From Pseudogemmobacter sp044142105 (lineage in GTDB: Bacteria; Pseudomonadota; Alphaproteobacteria; Rhodobacterales; Rhodobacteraceae): a stretch of DNA of 64,000 nt. Positions 41,909 through 50,093 of the stretch are shown in pieces. Under the pieces are notes generated by a model that ran no database searches, had not been told where the DNA came from, and was given only the letters and a program-made list of their open reading frames with translations. Location: the NCBI RefSeq assembly GCF_044142105.1, contig NZ_JBGTYM010000009.1:124001-188000 (forward strand). The letters are read 5' to 3'. The position numbers were made by a program, and so were the translations under genes. Each line of letters starts with the position of its first letter. The first letter of the stretch is position 1.

Positions 41909-43084
41909 TCAGACGCCTTCGAGGCACATGGCCACGCCCATGCCGCCACCGATGCAAAGCGTCGCCAGGCCCTTTTTCGCACCGCGACGGCCCATCTCGA
42001 ACAAGAGCGTGTTCAGGATGCGCGCGCCCGAAGCGCCGATCGGGTGGCCGATGGCAATGGCGCCACCGTTGACGTTCACGATCGACGGATCCCAGCCCAT
42101 GTCCTTGTTCACCGCGCAGGCCTGGGCCGCGAAGGCCTCGTTCGCCTCGACCAGATCCAGATCGCCGACCTTCCAGCCCGCCTTGTCCAGCGCCTTGCGG
42201 CTGGCGAAGATCGGACCGACACCCATGATCGAGGGGTCAAGCCCTGCCGTCGCGTAAGAGGCGATGCGTGCCAGCGGTTTCAGCCCGCGCTTCGCCGCCT
42301 CTTCCTCGGTCATCAGCAGAACGCCCGCCGCGCCGTCATTGATGCCCGACGCATTGGCGGCGGTGACCGAACCGTCCTTGACGAAGGCGGGCTTCAGCTT
42401 CTGCATCGCTTCGATCGTCGCGCCATGACGGATGTACTCGTCCGCATCGACCACCGTGTCGCCCTTGCGGGTCTTGATGGTGAAGGGGATGATCTCATCC
42501 TTGAACTTGCCGGCCTTCTGCGCCGCCTCGGCCTTGTTCTGGCTGGCCAGCGCGAATTCATCCTGCATGTCGCGGCTGATCTGCCACTGGTTCGCGACAT
42601 TCTCGGCGGTCTGGCCCATGTGATAGCCGTTGAAGGCATCCCAGAGCCCGTCCTTGATCATCGAATCGATGAAGTTCAGATCGCCCATCTTCTGGCCCGC
42701 GCGCAGATGCGCGACATGGGGCGACAGCGACATCGATTCCTGGCCGCCCGCGACCACGATCTTCGCATCGCCCAGCGTCACATGCTGCGCGCCCAGGGCC
42801 ACCGCCCGCAGGCCCGAGCCACACACCTGGTTCAGCGACCAGGCGCTGGCCTCTTTCGCCAGACCCGCCTTGATCGCGGCCTGCCGCGCGGGGTTCTGGC
42901 CCTGACCGGCGGTCAGCACCTGACCCAGGATCGTCTCCTCGATCTCGGCCTTGTCGATCCCGGCGCGGGCCACCACGGCCTCGATCACCGCGGCGCCCAG
43001 ATCATGGGCGGGGGTATTGGCGAACGAGCCGTTGAAGCTGCCCACGGCAGTCCGGCCCGCCGCGACGATTACGACATTGGTCAT
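41909..43084 (-). CDS. phaA: acetyl-CoA C-acetyltransferase (beta-ketothiolase)
   Basis: A 391-residue thiolase with the acyl-enzyme Cys88 in LNQVCGSGLRAVALG, and the other active-site segments NVNGGAIAIGHPIGASGARI and CIGGGMGVAMCLE. It condenses two acetyl-CoA into acetoacetyl-CoA, the first step of polyhydroxybutyrate synthesis, and works in both directions. The ATG giving MTNVVIVAAG follows an AAGGGAG ribosome site; 13 upstream in-frame codons do not match the family. It is the first gene of the phaA-phaB pair. Confidence 0.97.
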   Translation of the reverse strand: MTNVVIVAAGRTAVGSFNGSFANTPAHDLGAAVIEAVVARAGIDKAEIEETILGQVLTAGQGQNPARQAAIKAGLAKEASAWSLNQVCGSGLRAVALGAQHVTLGDAKIVVAGGQESMSLSPHVAHLRAGQKMGDLNFIDSMIKDGLWDAFNGYHMGQTAENVANQWQISRDMQDEFALASQNKAEAAQKAGKFKDEIIPFTIKTRKGDTVVDADEYIRHGATIEAMQKLKPAFVKDGSVTAANASGINDGAAGVLLMTEEEAAKRGLKPLARIASYATAGLDPSIMGVGPIFASRKALDKAGWKVGDLDLVEANEAFAAQACAVNKDMGWDPSIVNVNGGAIAIGHPIGASGARILNTLLFEMGRRGAKKGLATLCIGGGMGVAMCLEGV

Positions 43085-43148
43085 GCTGATTTCTCCCTTG
43101 CGGCCTGCGCATCCGCGCGCCATCGGCTTACGGTCCCAATGTCATGAT

Positions 43149-43166
43149 CGCAAGTTTGTTGCGCAA
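43149..43166. promoter_or_regulatory. candidate regulator site upstream of phaA
   Basis: CGCAA-N5-TTGCG overlaps the palindrome TTGCGCAA, 65-82 bases before the phaA start. PHB genes in related bacteria are controlled by PhaR, which binds TGC/GCA-rich inverted repeats. The match is loose and functional assignment is inference. Confidence 0.35.
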
Positions 43167-43220
43167 GCGATTTGACGCAGGTCAGAAGGAGGAAGATTTC
43201 CCTAGGGCGGCGGCGCTCCC

Positions 43221-44075
43221 TCAGCCCAGGCCCTTGCTGCGACCCTTGCGGAAGCGGCCGAAATCCGGGGCAACTTCGGGCTTGCCGAACAGATAGCCCT
43301 GCAGGCAGCCGACGCCATGGTCGCGCAGCCAATTGGCCTCGGCACTGGTTTCCACCGACTCGGCCACAAGGAACATGTTGAATTCCCTTGCCATTGCGAT
43401 GGCGGCACGCACCAGCGGCTGACAGTCTGCATTGCGGTCGATGCCGCGGATGAACTGCCCGTCAAGCTTGGCAATATCGAAGCGGAAGGCGTTCAGAAGC
43501 GAAAGCGAAGTCATGCCAGCGCCGAAGTCATCCAGCGTGACGGCAATGTGCTTGCGGCGCAAATCCGCCATGAAGGGGATCAGCACATCGGGCATCTGCA
43601 TGGCCGAGGTCTCGCTGATCTCGAGAATCAGGCCCCTGCCGATCGCGGGGTGGGTGGCCAGCGCGCGAGCCAGCATGTCCTGCCATGGCTTGTAGCCGAC
43701 CGAGCGCGCCGACATGTTCACCGCGATGCGGAGCTGCGGATGGCGTTGCAGGGCCATCAGGCCCAGCTGCAAGGCCGCGACATCGATCTCGCGCCCCAGT
43801 TCCTGGGTTTCGGCCACGGGCATGAAATCCCGGGCGGGGATCACGCGGTCCAGCGGGTCGAGCAGGCGGATATAGCCCTCGTAAAAGCCGATGATCGAAG
43901 GGTCGGCGGCATAGACCGCGGGCTGGAAGGCCAGTCGCATCCGTTTCAGCGCCAGCGCGGCGCGGACCATCGCCAGCGTTTCACGGTCGGCCGAGGAAAC
44001 CGCCGCCGCAAGCGGCGTTGCCTGATCGGCCTCAGGATCGAACCGGGGCCGCTTCGGCCCGCGCAGGAAACTCAT
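43221..44075 (-). CDS. EAL domain protein (c-di-GMP phosphodiesterase-like)
   Basis: A 284-residue soluble protein with a single EAL domain and no GGDEF or membrane part. The signature EAL loop reads EGY (residues 66-68), so Glu66 is kept but the next two residues differ. Other catalytic positions are present: Asn120 (NMSARSV), Glu152 (LEISE), Asp182-Asp183 (LDDFGAG), Lys203 (AKLDGQF), Glu239 (AESVET), Gln259 (QGYLFGKP). It may still hydrolyse c-di-GMP, or act as a c-di-GMP receptor. It is divergent from tag. The ATG at 44075 is preferred over a TTG two codons upstream. Confidence 0.87.
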   Translation of the reverse strand: MSFLRGPKRPRFDPEADQATPLAAAVSSADRETLAMVRAALALKRMRLAFQPAVYAADPSIIGFYEGYIRLLDPLDRVIPARDFMPVAETQELGREIDVAALQLGLMALQRHPQLRIAVNMSARSVGYKPWQDMLARALATHPAIGRGLILEISETSAMQMPDVLIPFMADLRRKHIAVTLDDFGAGMTSLSLLNAFRFDIAKLDGQFIRGIDRNADCQPLVRAAIAMAREFNMFLVAESVETSAEANWLRDHGVGCLQGYLFGKPEVAPDFGRFRKGRSKGLG

Positions 44076-44177
44076 CGGCAAAACCCCCGCTTGCGCCCGC
44101 AGGCTTGACGCGAAATGGTAAAGCCGCGCTGAAGTTTCGGCCGTTGCGTCGAGTTTGCAGGAAATTCCGGAGGAAGC

Positions 44178-44750
44178 ATGGACGGCACAAGATGTAGCTG
44201 GTGCGGGACCGATCCGCTATATGTGGCCTATCATGACACCGATTGGGGCCGCCCCGAACGCGATCCGCGCGCGCTGTGGGAAAAACTGATCCTTGATGGC
44301 TTTCAGGCCGGGCTGAGCTGGATCACCATCCTGCGCAAGCGCGAGAATTTCCGGCGCGCCTTCAACGGATTCCACCCGGAAGAGATCGCGCTTTGGGGCG
44401 AGGCCGACGTTCAGCGGCTTCTGGGCGATGCCGGGATCATCCGCCATCGCGGCAAGATCGAGGGCACGATTGCTTCGGCCAGGGCCTATCTCGAGATTGA
44501 GGCGGAACAGGGCTTCTCGCCCTTCCTCTGGTCTTTCGTCGGTGGTGCGCCGGCGCAGACGCTGCGCGCCAGCATGGCCGAAGTGCCGACCGAAACGGCA
44601 GAAAGCCGGGCCATGGCCAAGGCGCTCAAGGCGCGCGGCTTCAAGTTTTGCGGTCCGACGATCACCTATGCCTTCATGCAGGCCGTGGGCATGGTGAATG
44701 ACCATATGGTGCACTGCCCCGCCCATGCCGAATGTGCCGCCATGGCCTGA
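44178..44750 (+). CDS. tag: DNA-3-methyladenine glycosylase I
   Basis: A 190-residue base-excision enzyme. It has RCSWCGTDPLYVAYHDTDWGRPERDPRALWEKL at the N-terminus, with the Cys and His of the zinc snap; LDGFQAGLSWITILRKRENFR; and C-terminal FKFCGPTITYAFMQAVGMVNDH, ending with the zinc ligands in HCPAH. It removes 3-methyladenine from alkylated DNA. Length is standard. The thioredoxin-type gene follows after 73 bases. Confidence 0.96.
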   Translation: MDGTRCSWCGTDPLYVAYHDTDWGRPERDPRALWEKLILDGFQAGLSWITILRKRENFRRAFNGFHPEEIALWGEADVQRLLGDAGIIRHRGKIEGTIASARAYLEIEAEQGFSPFLWSFVGGAPAQTLRASMAEVPTETAESRAMAKALKARGFKFCGPTITYAFMQAVGMVNDHMVHCPAHAECAAMA

Positions 44751-44823
44751 AGACCGCCCGCCCCCTTGGCGAAGCGGCGGTCAGGGCGCATATAGGGCGC
44801 GACAAAAGGATGATGAGGACGAC

Positions 44824-45732
44824 ATGCTTGGTCTTGGCGAAGCCCCGCTTTCCCCCGCAGCCGACGATCTGATCAAGGACAGCTCGGAAGCCACCTTTAT
44901 GCAGGATGTGATCGAGGCCTCGCGCGAGGTGCCGGTCATCGTCGATTTCTGGGCCACCTGGTGCGGCCCGTGCAAGACGCTTGGGCCGGCGCTTGAAGCG
45001 GCTGTGCTGGCCGCCAAGGGCAAGGTGAAGATGGTCAAGGTCGATGTCGACCAGAACCAGCGCATCGCGGCGCAGCTGCGCATCCAGTCGATCCCGACGG
45101 TCTATGCTTTCTGGCAGGGTCAGCCGGTCGATGGCTTTCAGGGTGCGCTCCCGGCCTCGGATCTGAAGAAATTCGTCGACAAGCTTTCGGCCATGGGCGG
45201 CGACGGCGGTCTGGCCGATGCGCTCGCCGCCGCCGAAGAGATGCTGGAGCAGGGTGCGCTGGCCGACGCGACCGAAACCTTTGCCGCGATCCTTGGGGAA
45301 GAACCGGAAAATCCGGTCGCCTATGCCGGTCTTGCGCGCACCCATATCGCCGCCGGCAATCTGGATCAGGCCGAGGCCTTCCTGACCGCCGCCCCTGCCG
45401 CCATCGCCAAGGCCAAGGAGATCGAGGCCGCGCGGGCCCAGATCGAACTGGCCCGTCAGGCCGCCAATGCCGGCCCCGAGGCCGAACTGCGCGCGGCCGT
45501 GGCCGCCGACCCGTCGAACCATCAGGCGCGGTTCGATCTGGCGGTGGCGCTGAATGCGGGCGGCAAGGTCGAGGAGGCGGTGGATGAGCTGCTGGACCTC
45601 TTCCGCCGCGACCGCGAATGGAATGACGGCGCCGCGCGGGCTCAGCTCTTCACCATCTTCGAAGCACTGAAACCGCAGGACCCGATCGTGCTCAAGGGCC
45701 GTCGGCGCCTGTCGTCGATGATCTTCGCCTGA
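44824..45732 (+). CDS. thioredoxin-TPR protein (CnoX/YbbN-like)
   Basis: A 302-residue cytoplasmic protein. The N-terminal thioredoxin domain carries an active-site pair Cys47-Cys50 (DFWATWCGPCKTLGPAL) and cis-Pro in IQSIPTVYAF. The C-terminal half contains TPR-like helices (DALAAAEEMLEQGALADATETFAAILGEEPENPVAYAGLAR, in part). This is the CnoX/YbbN architecture, a chaperone-linked holdase. E. coli CnoX lacks the usual CxxC (SxxC), whereas this protein keeps it, so redox activity is likely. It begins a three-gene operon with the Lon-domain and Trm112 genes. Confidence 0.9.
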   Translation: MLGLGEAPLSPAADDLIKDSSEATFMQDVIEASREVPVIVDFWATWCGPCKTLGPALEAAVLAAKGKVKMVKVDVDQNQRIAAQLRIQSIPTVYAFWQGQPVDGFQGALPASDLKKFVDKLSAMGGDGGLADALAAAEEMLEQGALADATETFAAILGEEPENPVAYAGLARTHIAAGNLDQAEAFLTAAPAAIAKAKEIEAARAQIELARQAANAGPEAELRAAVAADPSNHQARFDLAVALNAGGKVEEAVDELLDLFRRDREWNDGAARAQLFTIFEALKPQDPIVLKGRRRLSSMIFA

Positions 45733-45746
45733 CGGCGGGGCAGGGG

Positions 45747-46400
45747 ATGCCGACCCCCGCGATCACCGCTGCCGACCTGCCCGATGTGCTGGCGCTGTTC
45801 CCGCTTCCCGGCGCGCTTCTGCTGCCGCGTGCGCGGCTGCCGCTGCATATTTTCGAACCGCGCTATCTGGCGCTGCTGGAAGACGCATTCAAGACACGGG
45901 CAAGACTGATCGGCATGATCTGTCCGACCGCGACGCCCTCGGGGGCAAGGCGGTTGTCCGCCATCGGCTGCGCCGGGCGGGTCACGTCCTTTTCCGAGAC
46001 GGAAGACGGGCGGTACATGATCACCTTGACCGGAATCTCGCGCTTTCGCCTGCGCGATGAGGTGCAGGGCTTCACCCCCTATCGCCGGGCGCAGGTGGAT
46101 TGGGCGCCCTTTGCCCGCGACCTTGGCCCGGCCGAGGAAGACCCCGGGCTGGATCGCGCGGCTTTCCTCGCGATCCTTGCCCGCTATTTCGCAGCCGAGA
46201 ACCTGTCGACCGACTGGGGCGGTCTGAAAGAGGCCGAGCCGGAATTGCTGATCAATGCCATTTCGATGCTCGCCCCCTTCGCTCCCGAGGACAAGCAGGC
46301 GCTTCTGGAAGCGCCGAGCCTTGCGACCCGGCGTGAGACGTTGCTGACCCTTATCGAATTCGCCCTGCGCGGCGGCAAACCGGAAGACCTGATCCAATGA
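45747..46400 (+). CDS. LON peptidase substrate-binding domain protein
   Basis: A 217-residue protein made only of the Lon N-terminal (LAN) domain: VLALFPLPGALLLPRARLPLHIFEPRYLALLEDA, GCAGRVTSFSETEDGRYMITLTGISRFRL. No AAA+ or protease domain follows. Such stand-alone domains are widespread and uncharacterised; they may bind unfolded or specific substrates. It lies 14 bases after the thioredoxin-TPR gene and overlaps the Trm112 gene by 4 bases. Confidence 0.93.
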   Translation: MPTPAITAADLPDVLALFPLPGALLLPRARLPLHIFEPRYLALLEDAFKTRARLIGMICPTATPSGARRLSAIGCAGRVTSFSETEDGRYMITLTGISRFRLRDEVQGFTPYRRAQVDWAPFARDLGPAEEDPGLDRAAFLAILARYFAAENLSTDWGGLKEAEPELLINAISMLAPFAPEDKQALLEAPSLATRRETLLTLIEFALRGGKPEDLIQ

Positions 46401-46588
46401 CCGAGCCCGTCCCCGTTCCCGCCTTCGACCGCCGCATGCTCGAGGCGCTGGTCTGCCCGGTGACCAATGCGGTCCTGACCTATGATGAAGAGGCGCAGGA
46501 ATTGATCTCGCGCGCGGCGCATCTGGCCTTTCCGATCCGTGACGGCATTCCGATCATGCTGGTGGCCGAGGCCCGTCAGATCGACTGA
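46397..46588 (+). CDS. Trm112 family protein
   Basis: A 63-residue protein: RRMLEALVCPVTNAVLTYDEEAQELISRAAHLAFPIRDGIPIML. This is the Trm112/YcaR fold; only one of the zinc cysteines (LVCP) is kept, as is common in bacterial members. Trm112 proteins activate methyltransferases in eukaryotes and archaea; the bacterial role is unclear. It overlaps the Lon-domain gene by 4 bases and the convergent fau gene by 13 bases. Confidence 0.93.
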   Translation: MTEPVPVPAFDRRMLEALVCPVTNAVLTYDEEAQELISRAAHLAFPIRDGIPIMLVAEARQID

Positions 46589-47226
46589 GTGCCCGCTTCG
46601 GTGACAATGGCCGACATCGGAATGTCGTGCCATTGCGGGAAGACGGTTGCCAGCCGCGCGGCTTGCAGACCCACCCCCACCACGAAAGGCCTGTAGGGTC
46701 GCAGAGAGGCCAGCGTCCGGTCGAAATAGCCGCCTCCATAGCCCAGCCGGTAGCCTGCACCATCCCAGCCGACCAGGGGCGCCAGCGCAAGATCGGGGAT
46801 CGCCGTTCCGGCACTGGCGGGGGGCACCGGAATGTTCCAGTCGCCGCGCTCCATTGCCTGACCGGGATGCCAGGGCCGCCAGACCAGCGGCTGGCCCTTC
46901 TGAACCACCACAGGCAGCGCGACCTGCGCGCCGCGCGCGTGCAGGCTGGTCAGCCAGGGCCGCAGGTCGGCCTCGCCCTTGATCGGCCAGTAGCCCCCGA
47001 TCACGCGACCGGCGACCGGCCCGGCCAGCCAGGTCTCCAGCCCTTCGTCCAGATGCTCCCTCAGGGCGGCGGCCCAGTCGCTCCGCGCGGCGACCGACAG
47101 CGCCATCCGTTCGTCCCGCAGCCTTTGCCGTTCCGCCTTGCGCCAGCGCGCCACTTCCAGCGCCTGTTGCGGGTCATGTCCTGCATGTTCGGCCATCTGG
47201 CAGGGGGCGGAGGCGGGTTCGGCCAT
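46576..47226 (-). CDS. fau: 5-formyltetrahydrofolate cyclo-ligase
   Basis: A 216-residue enzyme. ATP-site residues are in VARWRKAERQRLRDER, the folate loop is GGYWPIKGEADLRPWL, and the signature is LVGWDGAGYRLGYGGGYFDRTLA. It converts 5-formyl-THF to 5,10-methenyl-THF using ATP. It follows ubiH after 2 bases on the same strand and is probably co-transcribed with it. An internal ATG (MAEHAGHD) 10 codons in is an alternative start. Confidence 0.93.
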   Translation of the reverse strand: MAEPASAPCQMAEHAGHDPQQALEVARWRKAERQRLRDERMALSVAARSDWAAALREHLDEGLETWLAGPVAGRVIGGYWPIKGEADLRPWLTSLHARGAQVALPVVVQKGQPLVWRPWHPGQAMERGDWNIPVPPASAGTAIPDLALAPLVGWDGAGYRLGYGGGYFDRTLASLRPYRPFVVGVGLQAARLATVFPQWHDIPMSAIVTEAGTQSI

Positions 47227-47228
47227 GG

Positions 47229-48452
47229 CTATACTGGCTTGCCTTGCAACAGGCGCGGCAATTCGCCCTCAAGTCCCGCCGCCTGCCGGATAAAGCGCCG
47301 CCGCAACCCGGGCAGGGCATTCACCAGCCCAAGGCCAAGGTCGCGCCCCAGCCGCAGCACGGGATTGTCGTTCGAAAACAGCCGGTTGACCGCATCCATG
47401 CCAAGGGCGAGCGCGGTGGAATCGAACCGCCGCCAGCGCTGATATTCCTCAAGCGTGACCGGGCTGCCGATATCCTCGCCCCGCCGGGTCGCGCCTGCCA
47501 GCACCTCGGCCAGTGCCCCCACATCGCGCAGGCCCAGGTTCAGCCCCTGGCCCGCAACCGGATGCACCCCATGCGCCGCGTCGCCCACCAGCGCCACGCG
47601 CGGGGCGATGAAATGTTCGGCCAAGGACAGCGACAGCGGATAGGTGAAGCGCACGCCGGCCAGGGCGATCTCGCCCAGATAATCACCGAAACGCGGCCGC
47701 AGCGCCGCAAGGTAGGCGTCATCGTCCAGGGCCTGTATCTCGGCGGCGCGGGCTTTGGTCTCGCTCCAGACGATGCTGGAATGGTGGCTGCCGGGCAGGG
47801 GCAGGATGGCAAGCGGGCCGGAGGGCATGAAGAATTGCTGTGCCGTGCCCCCATGGTCGCGCTCGTGCCGGATCGCGGTGACCAGCGCGGTCTGGCCATA
47901 GCCCCAGCCCTGCCGCCTGATTCCCGCCCGTTGCGCCACGCCCGAGCCGCGCCCGTCGCAGCCGACCAGCACCCGGCCGGTCAGAACGCGGCCCGAAGCC
48001 AGCGTCACCGACACGCCCGCAGGCCCGGGCTCCTGCGCCACGACCGTCTCGCCCGAAAGAAGCGTCACCTCCGGTGCGGCGGCCATGGCCTCAAGGAAAG
48101 CCGCATAAAGGAAGCGGTCTTCCAGCATGAAGCCCATCGGGCCTTCCTCGATCTCGGCGGCATCGAAGGTCAGGAAGAAGGGTGCAGGACCCCGGCCTGC
48201 ATGGCCATCGCTGGCCTTGATTTTCAGGATCGGCTGAACGCGGTCCGCAACCGCCTGCCAGACGCCCACTGCTTGCAACAGCCGCTTCGAGGCGATCGCC
48301 AGGGCATAGGCGCGGCCATCGAACCCCGCCTCGGCGCGCGTATTGGCCGGGCGCGCATCGATCACCACGACCCGCAGGCCCGCCTGGGCCAGAGCCAGCG
48401 CCAGGGCCGGGCCATTAAGGCCGCCACCCGCGATCAGAACATCCGCATCCAT
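47229..48452 (-). CDS. ubiH: UbiH/COQ6 family FAD-dependent hydroxylase
   Basis: A 407-residue flavoprotein monooxygenase with the FAD motif DVLIAGGGLNGPALALALAQAGL, the DG motif GRVLVGCDGRGSGVAQRAGI and the second FAD motif ALVGDAAHGVHPVAGQGLNLGLRDV. It matches the UbiH/UbiF/VisC/COQ6 family that hydroxylates the ubiquinone ring using NAD(P)H and oxygen. Which ring position it uses cannot be told from sequence. It is the first gene of a pair with fau and is divergent from the amidase gene. Confidence 0.92.
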   Translation of the reverse strand: MDADVLIAGGGLNGPALALALAQAGLRVVVIDARPANTRAEAGFDGRAYALAIASKRLLQAVGVWQAVADRVQPILKIKASDGHAGRGPAPFFLTFDAAEIEEGPMGFMLEDRFLYAAFLEAMAAAPEVTLLSGETVVAQEPGPAGVSVTLASGRVLTGRVLVGCDGRGSGVAQRAGIRRQGWGYGQTALVTAIRHERDHGGTAQQFFMPSGPLAILPLPGSHHSSIVWSETKARAAEIQALDDDAYLAALRPRFGDYLGEIALAGVRFTYPLSLSLAEHFIAPRVALVGDAAHGVHPVAGQGLNLGLRDVGALAEVLAGATRRGEDIGSPVTLEEYQRWRRFDSTALALGMDAVNRLFSNDNPVLRLGRDLGLGLVNALPGLRRRFIRQAAGLEGELPRLLQGKPV

Positions 48453-48538
48453 GGCCTCAAGGCTAGGCCTGTCGGGCGGGATTGTCCATGCGGTGCCAAG
48501 TCGCTACCGTCGCCGCCGCAGCATATGGGGGGATGGGC

Positions 48539-49870
48539 ATGAGCGGGACGTGGTTCCACATGACGGCGGCAGAACTGGGCCGCGAGATCGGCGCCGGGCG
48601 GATCAATCCGGTCGCGTTGACCGAGGCGTTCCTGGACCGGGCCGCGACCTACCCGCTCTCGGCCCGCATCTTCGCCCGCATGACCGAGACCCGCGCCCGT
48701 GGCGAGGCCATGGCAGCCGCGCGGCGGGCGCAGCAGGGCTTTCGCAAGGGGCCGCTGGATGGGGTGCCGCTGTCCTGGAAAGACCTGTTCGACACGGCGG
48801 AGGTGGAGACCGAGGCGGGTTCGGCCCTGTTGCGGGGGCGTGTGCCCAAGGCCGATGCCGAGGTTCTTCGGGTGGCGACGCTGATGGGCTCGGTCTGTCT
48901 GGGCAAGACGCATATGTCGGAGCTGGCTTTTTCGGGCCTGGGCCTGAACCCGATCACCGCGACGCCGCCCTGCCTGAATGACGATGCGGCTGTGCCGGGC
49001 GGGTCTTCCTCGGGCGCGGCGGCCTCGGTCGCCTTCGGGCTGGCTCCGGCGGCGATCGGCTCGGATACCGGCGGGTCCGTGCGGATCCCGGCCGCGTGGA
49101 ACGATCTGGTGGGGTTGAAGACCAGTTCGGGGCGGTTGTCGCTGCAAGGCGTCGTGCCGCTTTGCGAAAGCTTCGACACGGTCGGACCGCTGGCCCATTC
49201 GGTCGAGGATTGCAGCCTGATCCTGTCGCTGCTGGAAGGGCGCAAGCCCGATGCCCCCGCAGCGGAGAGCATTTCGGGCGCGAGGTTGGCGGTGCTGGAG
49301 ACGGTGGCGCTGGAGGATCTGCGGCCCGGTCCGGCCAAGGGTTTCGAGGATGCCTGCACAAGGCTGACCCGGGCGGGCGCGCGGCTGGAACGGCTGCGGG
49401 CGCCGGAAGTGGCCGAGGCGATGCAGCTTGCCGGCATTCTTTTCACTCCAGAGGCTTATGGGATCTGGAAAGACGTGATCGAAGCCGCGCCGGACAAGAT
49501 GTATGCCCGTATCCTGGAACGTTTCCGGTCGGGCGCGGCGGTTCCGGCGACCGATTATGTCGCCGGCTGGCGGCGGCTTGAAGTGTTGCGCAAGCAATGG
49601 CAGGCCCGCGCGGCGGGGTTTGACGCGGTGCTGGTGCCGACCGCGCCCATCCTGCCGCCCAATGCCGAGCGGCTCTTGTCGGACGAAGCCTATTACGTCA
49701 CCGAAAACCTGCTGGCCCTGCGCAACACGCGGATCGGCAATATGCTTGGCCTTTGTGCCCTGACCCTGCCGACCTCGCAGCCGTCCTGTGGCATCACGCT
49801 GATGGGTCCCGCGATGGGCGAAGAACGCCTGTTGCGGCTTGGTGCGGCGGCCGAGCGCGCCCTGCAATAG
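48539..49870 (+). CDS. amidase signature family hydrolase
   Basis: A 443-residue enzyme. The Ser-cisSer-Lys triad is visible: Lys81 (LSWKDLFDT), the cis-Ser in PGGSSSGAAASVAFG (residues 153-167) and nucleophile Ser180 in GSDTGGSVRIPAAWNDLVGLKTS. It hydrolyses an amide; candidates range from aliphatic amides to indoleacetamide. It lacks the GatB/GatC context, so it is not GatA. The ATG at 48539 follows a run of Gs by 6 bases; an ATG two codons upstream is less well spaced. Confidence 0.9.
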   Translation: MSGTWFHMTAAELGREIGAGRINPVALTEAFLDRAATYPLSARIFARMTETRARGEAMAAARRAQQGFRKGPLDGVPLSWKDLFDTAEVETEAGSALLRGRVPKADAEVLRVATLMGSVCLGKTHMSELAFSGLGLNPITATPPCLNDDAAVPGGSSSGAAASVAFGLAPAAIGSDTGGSVRIPAAWNDLVGLKTSSGRLSLQGVVPLCESFDTVGPLAHSVEDCSLILSLLEGRKPDAPAAESISGARLAVLETVALEDLRPGPAKGFEDACTRLTRAGARLERLRAPEVAEAMQLAGILFTPEAYGIWKDVIEAAPDKMYARILERFRSGAAVPATDYVAGWRRLEVLRKQWQARAAGFDAVLVPTAPILPPNAERLLSDEAYYVTENLLALRNTRIGNMLGLCALTLPTSQPSCGITLMGPAMGEERLLRLGAAAERALQ

Positions 49871-50093
49871 CCCGGGAACCCTTGGCCGTCCGGGTTCATC
49901 CTGGGGCCAAATACTCATGCCGGAGGTCACGGCCCGTCGCGGGTGCGTTGTCGGGCGCGATGGCCGGGACATAAAAGCCACAACCACGGCCCCCAAGCCC
50001 TTTTGCCCGCCACGGAAATTCTGGACCATGGGGCGAGGGGCGGCTATCCTTTGTTCCAATCGGGACGCAAACGATCCCGGACCTGAGGCACAG

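Noticed and set aside
48539..49870. GatA subunit of aspartyl/glutamyl-tRNA amidotransferase
   Set aside because: The amidase triad is shared, but there is no gatB or gatC nearby and the flanking regions do not match GatA.
49892..49935. A degenerate intergenic repeat like the GAGTATTT elements common in Rhodobacteraceae
   Set aside because: The resemblance (GGCCAAATACTC) is short and from memory; not enough to call an element.
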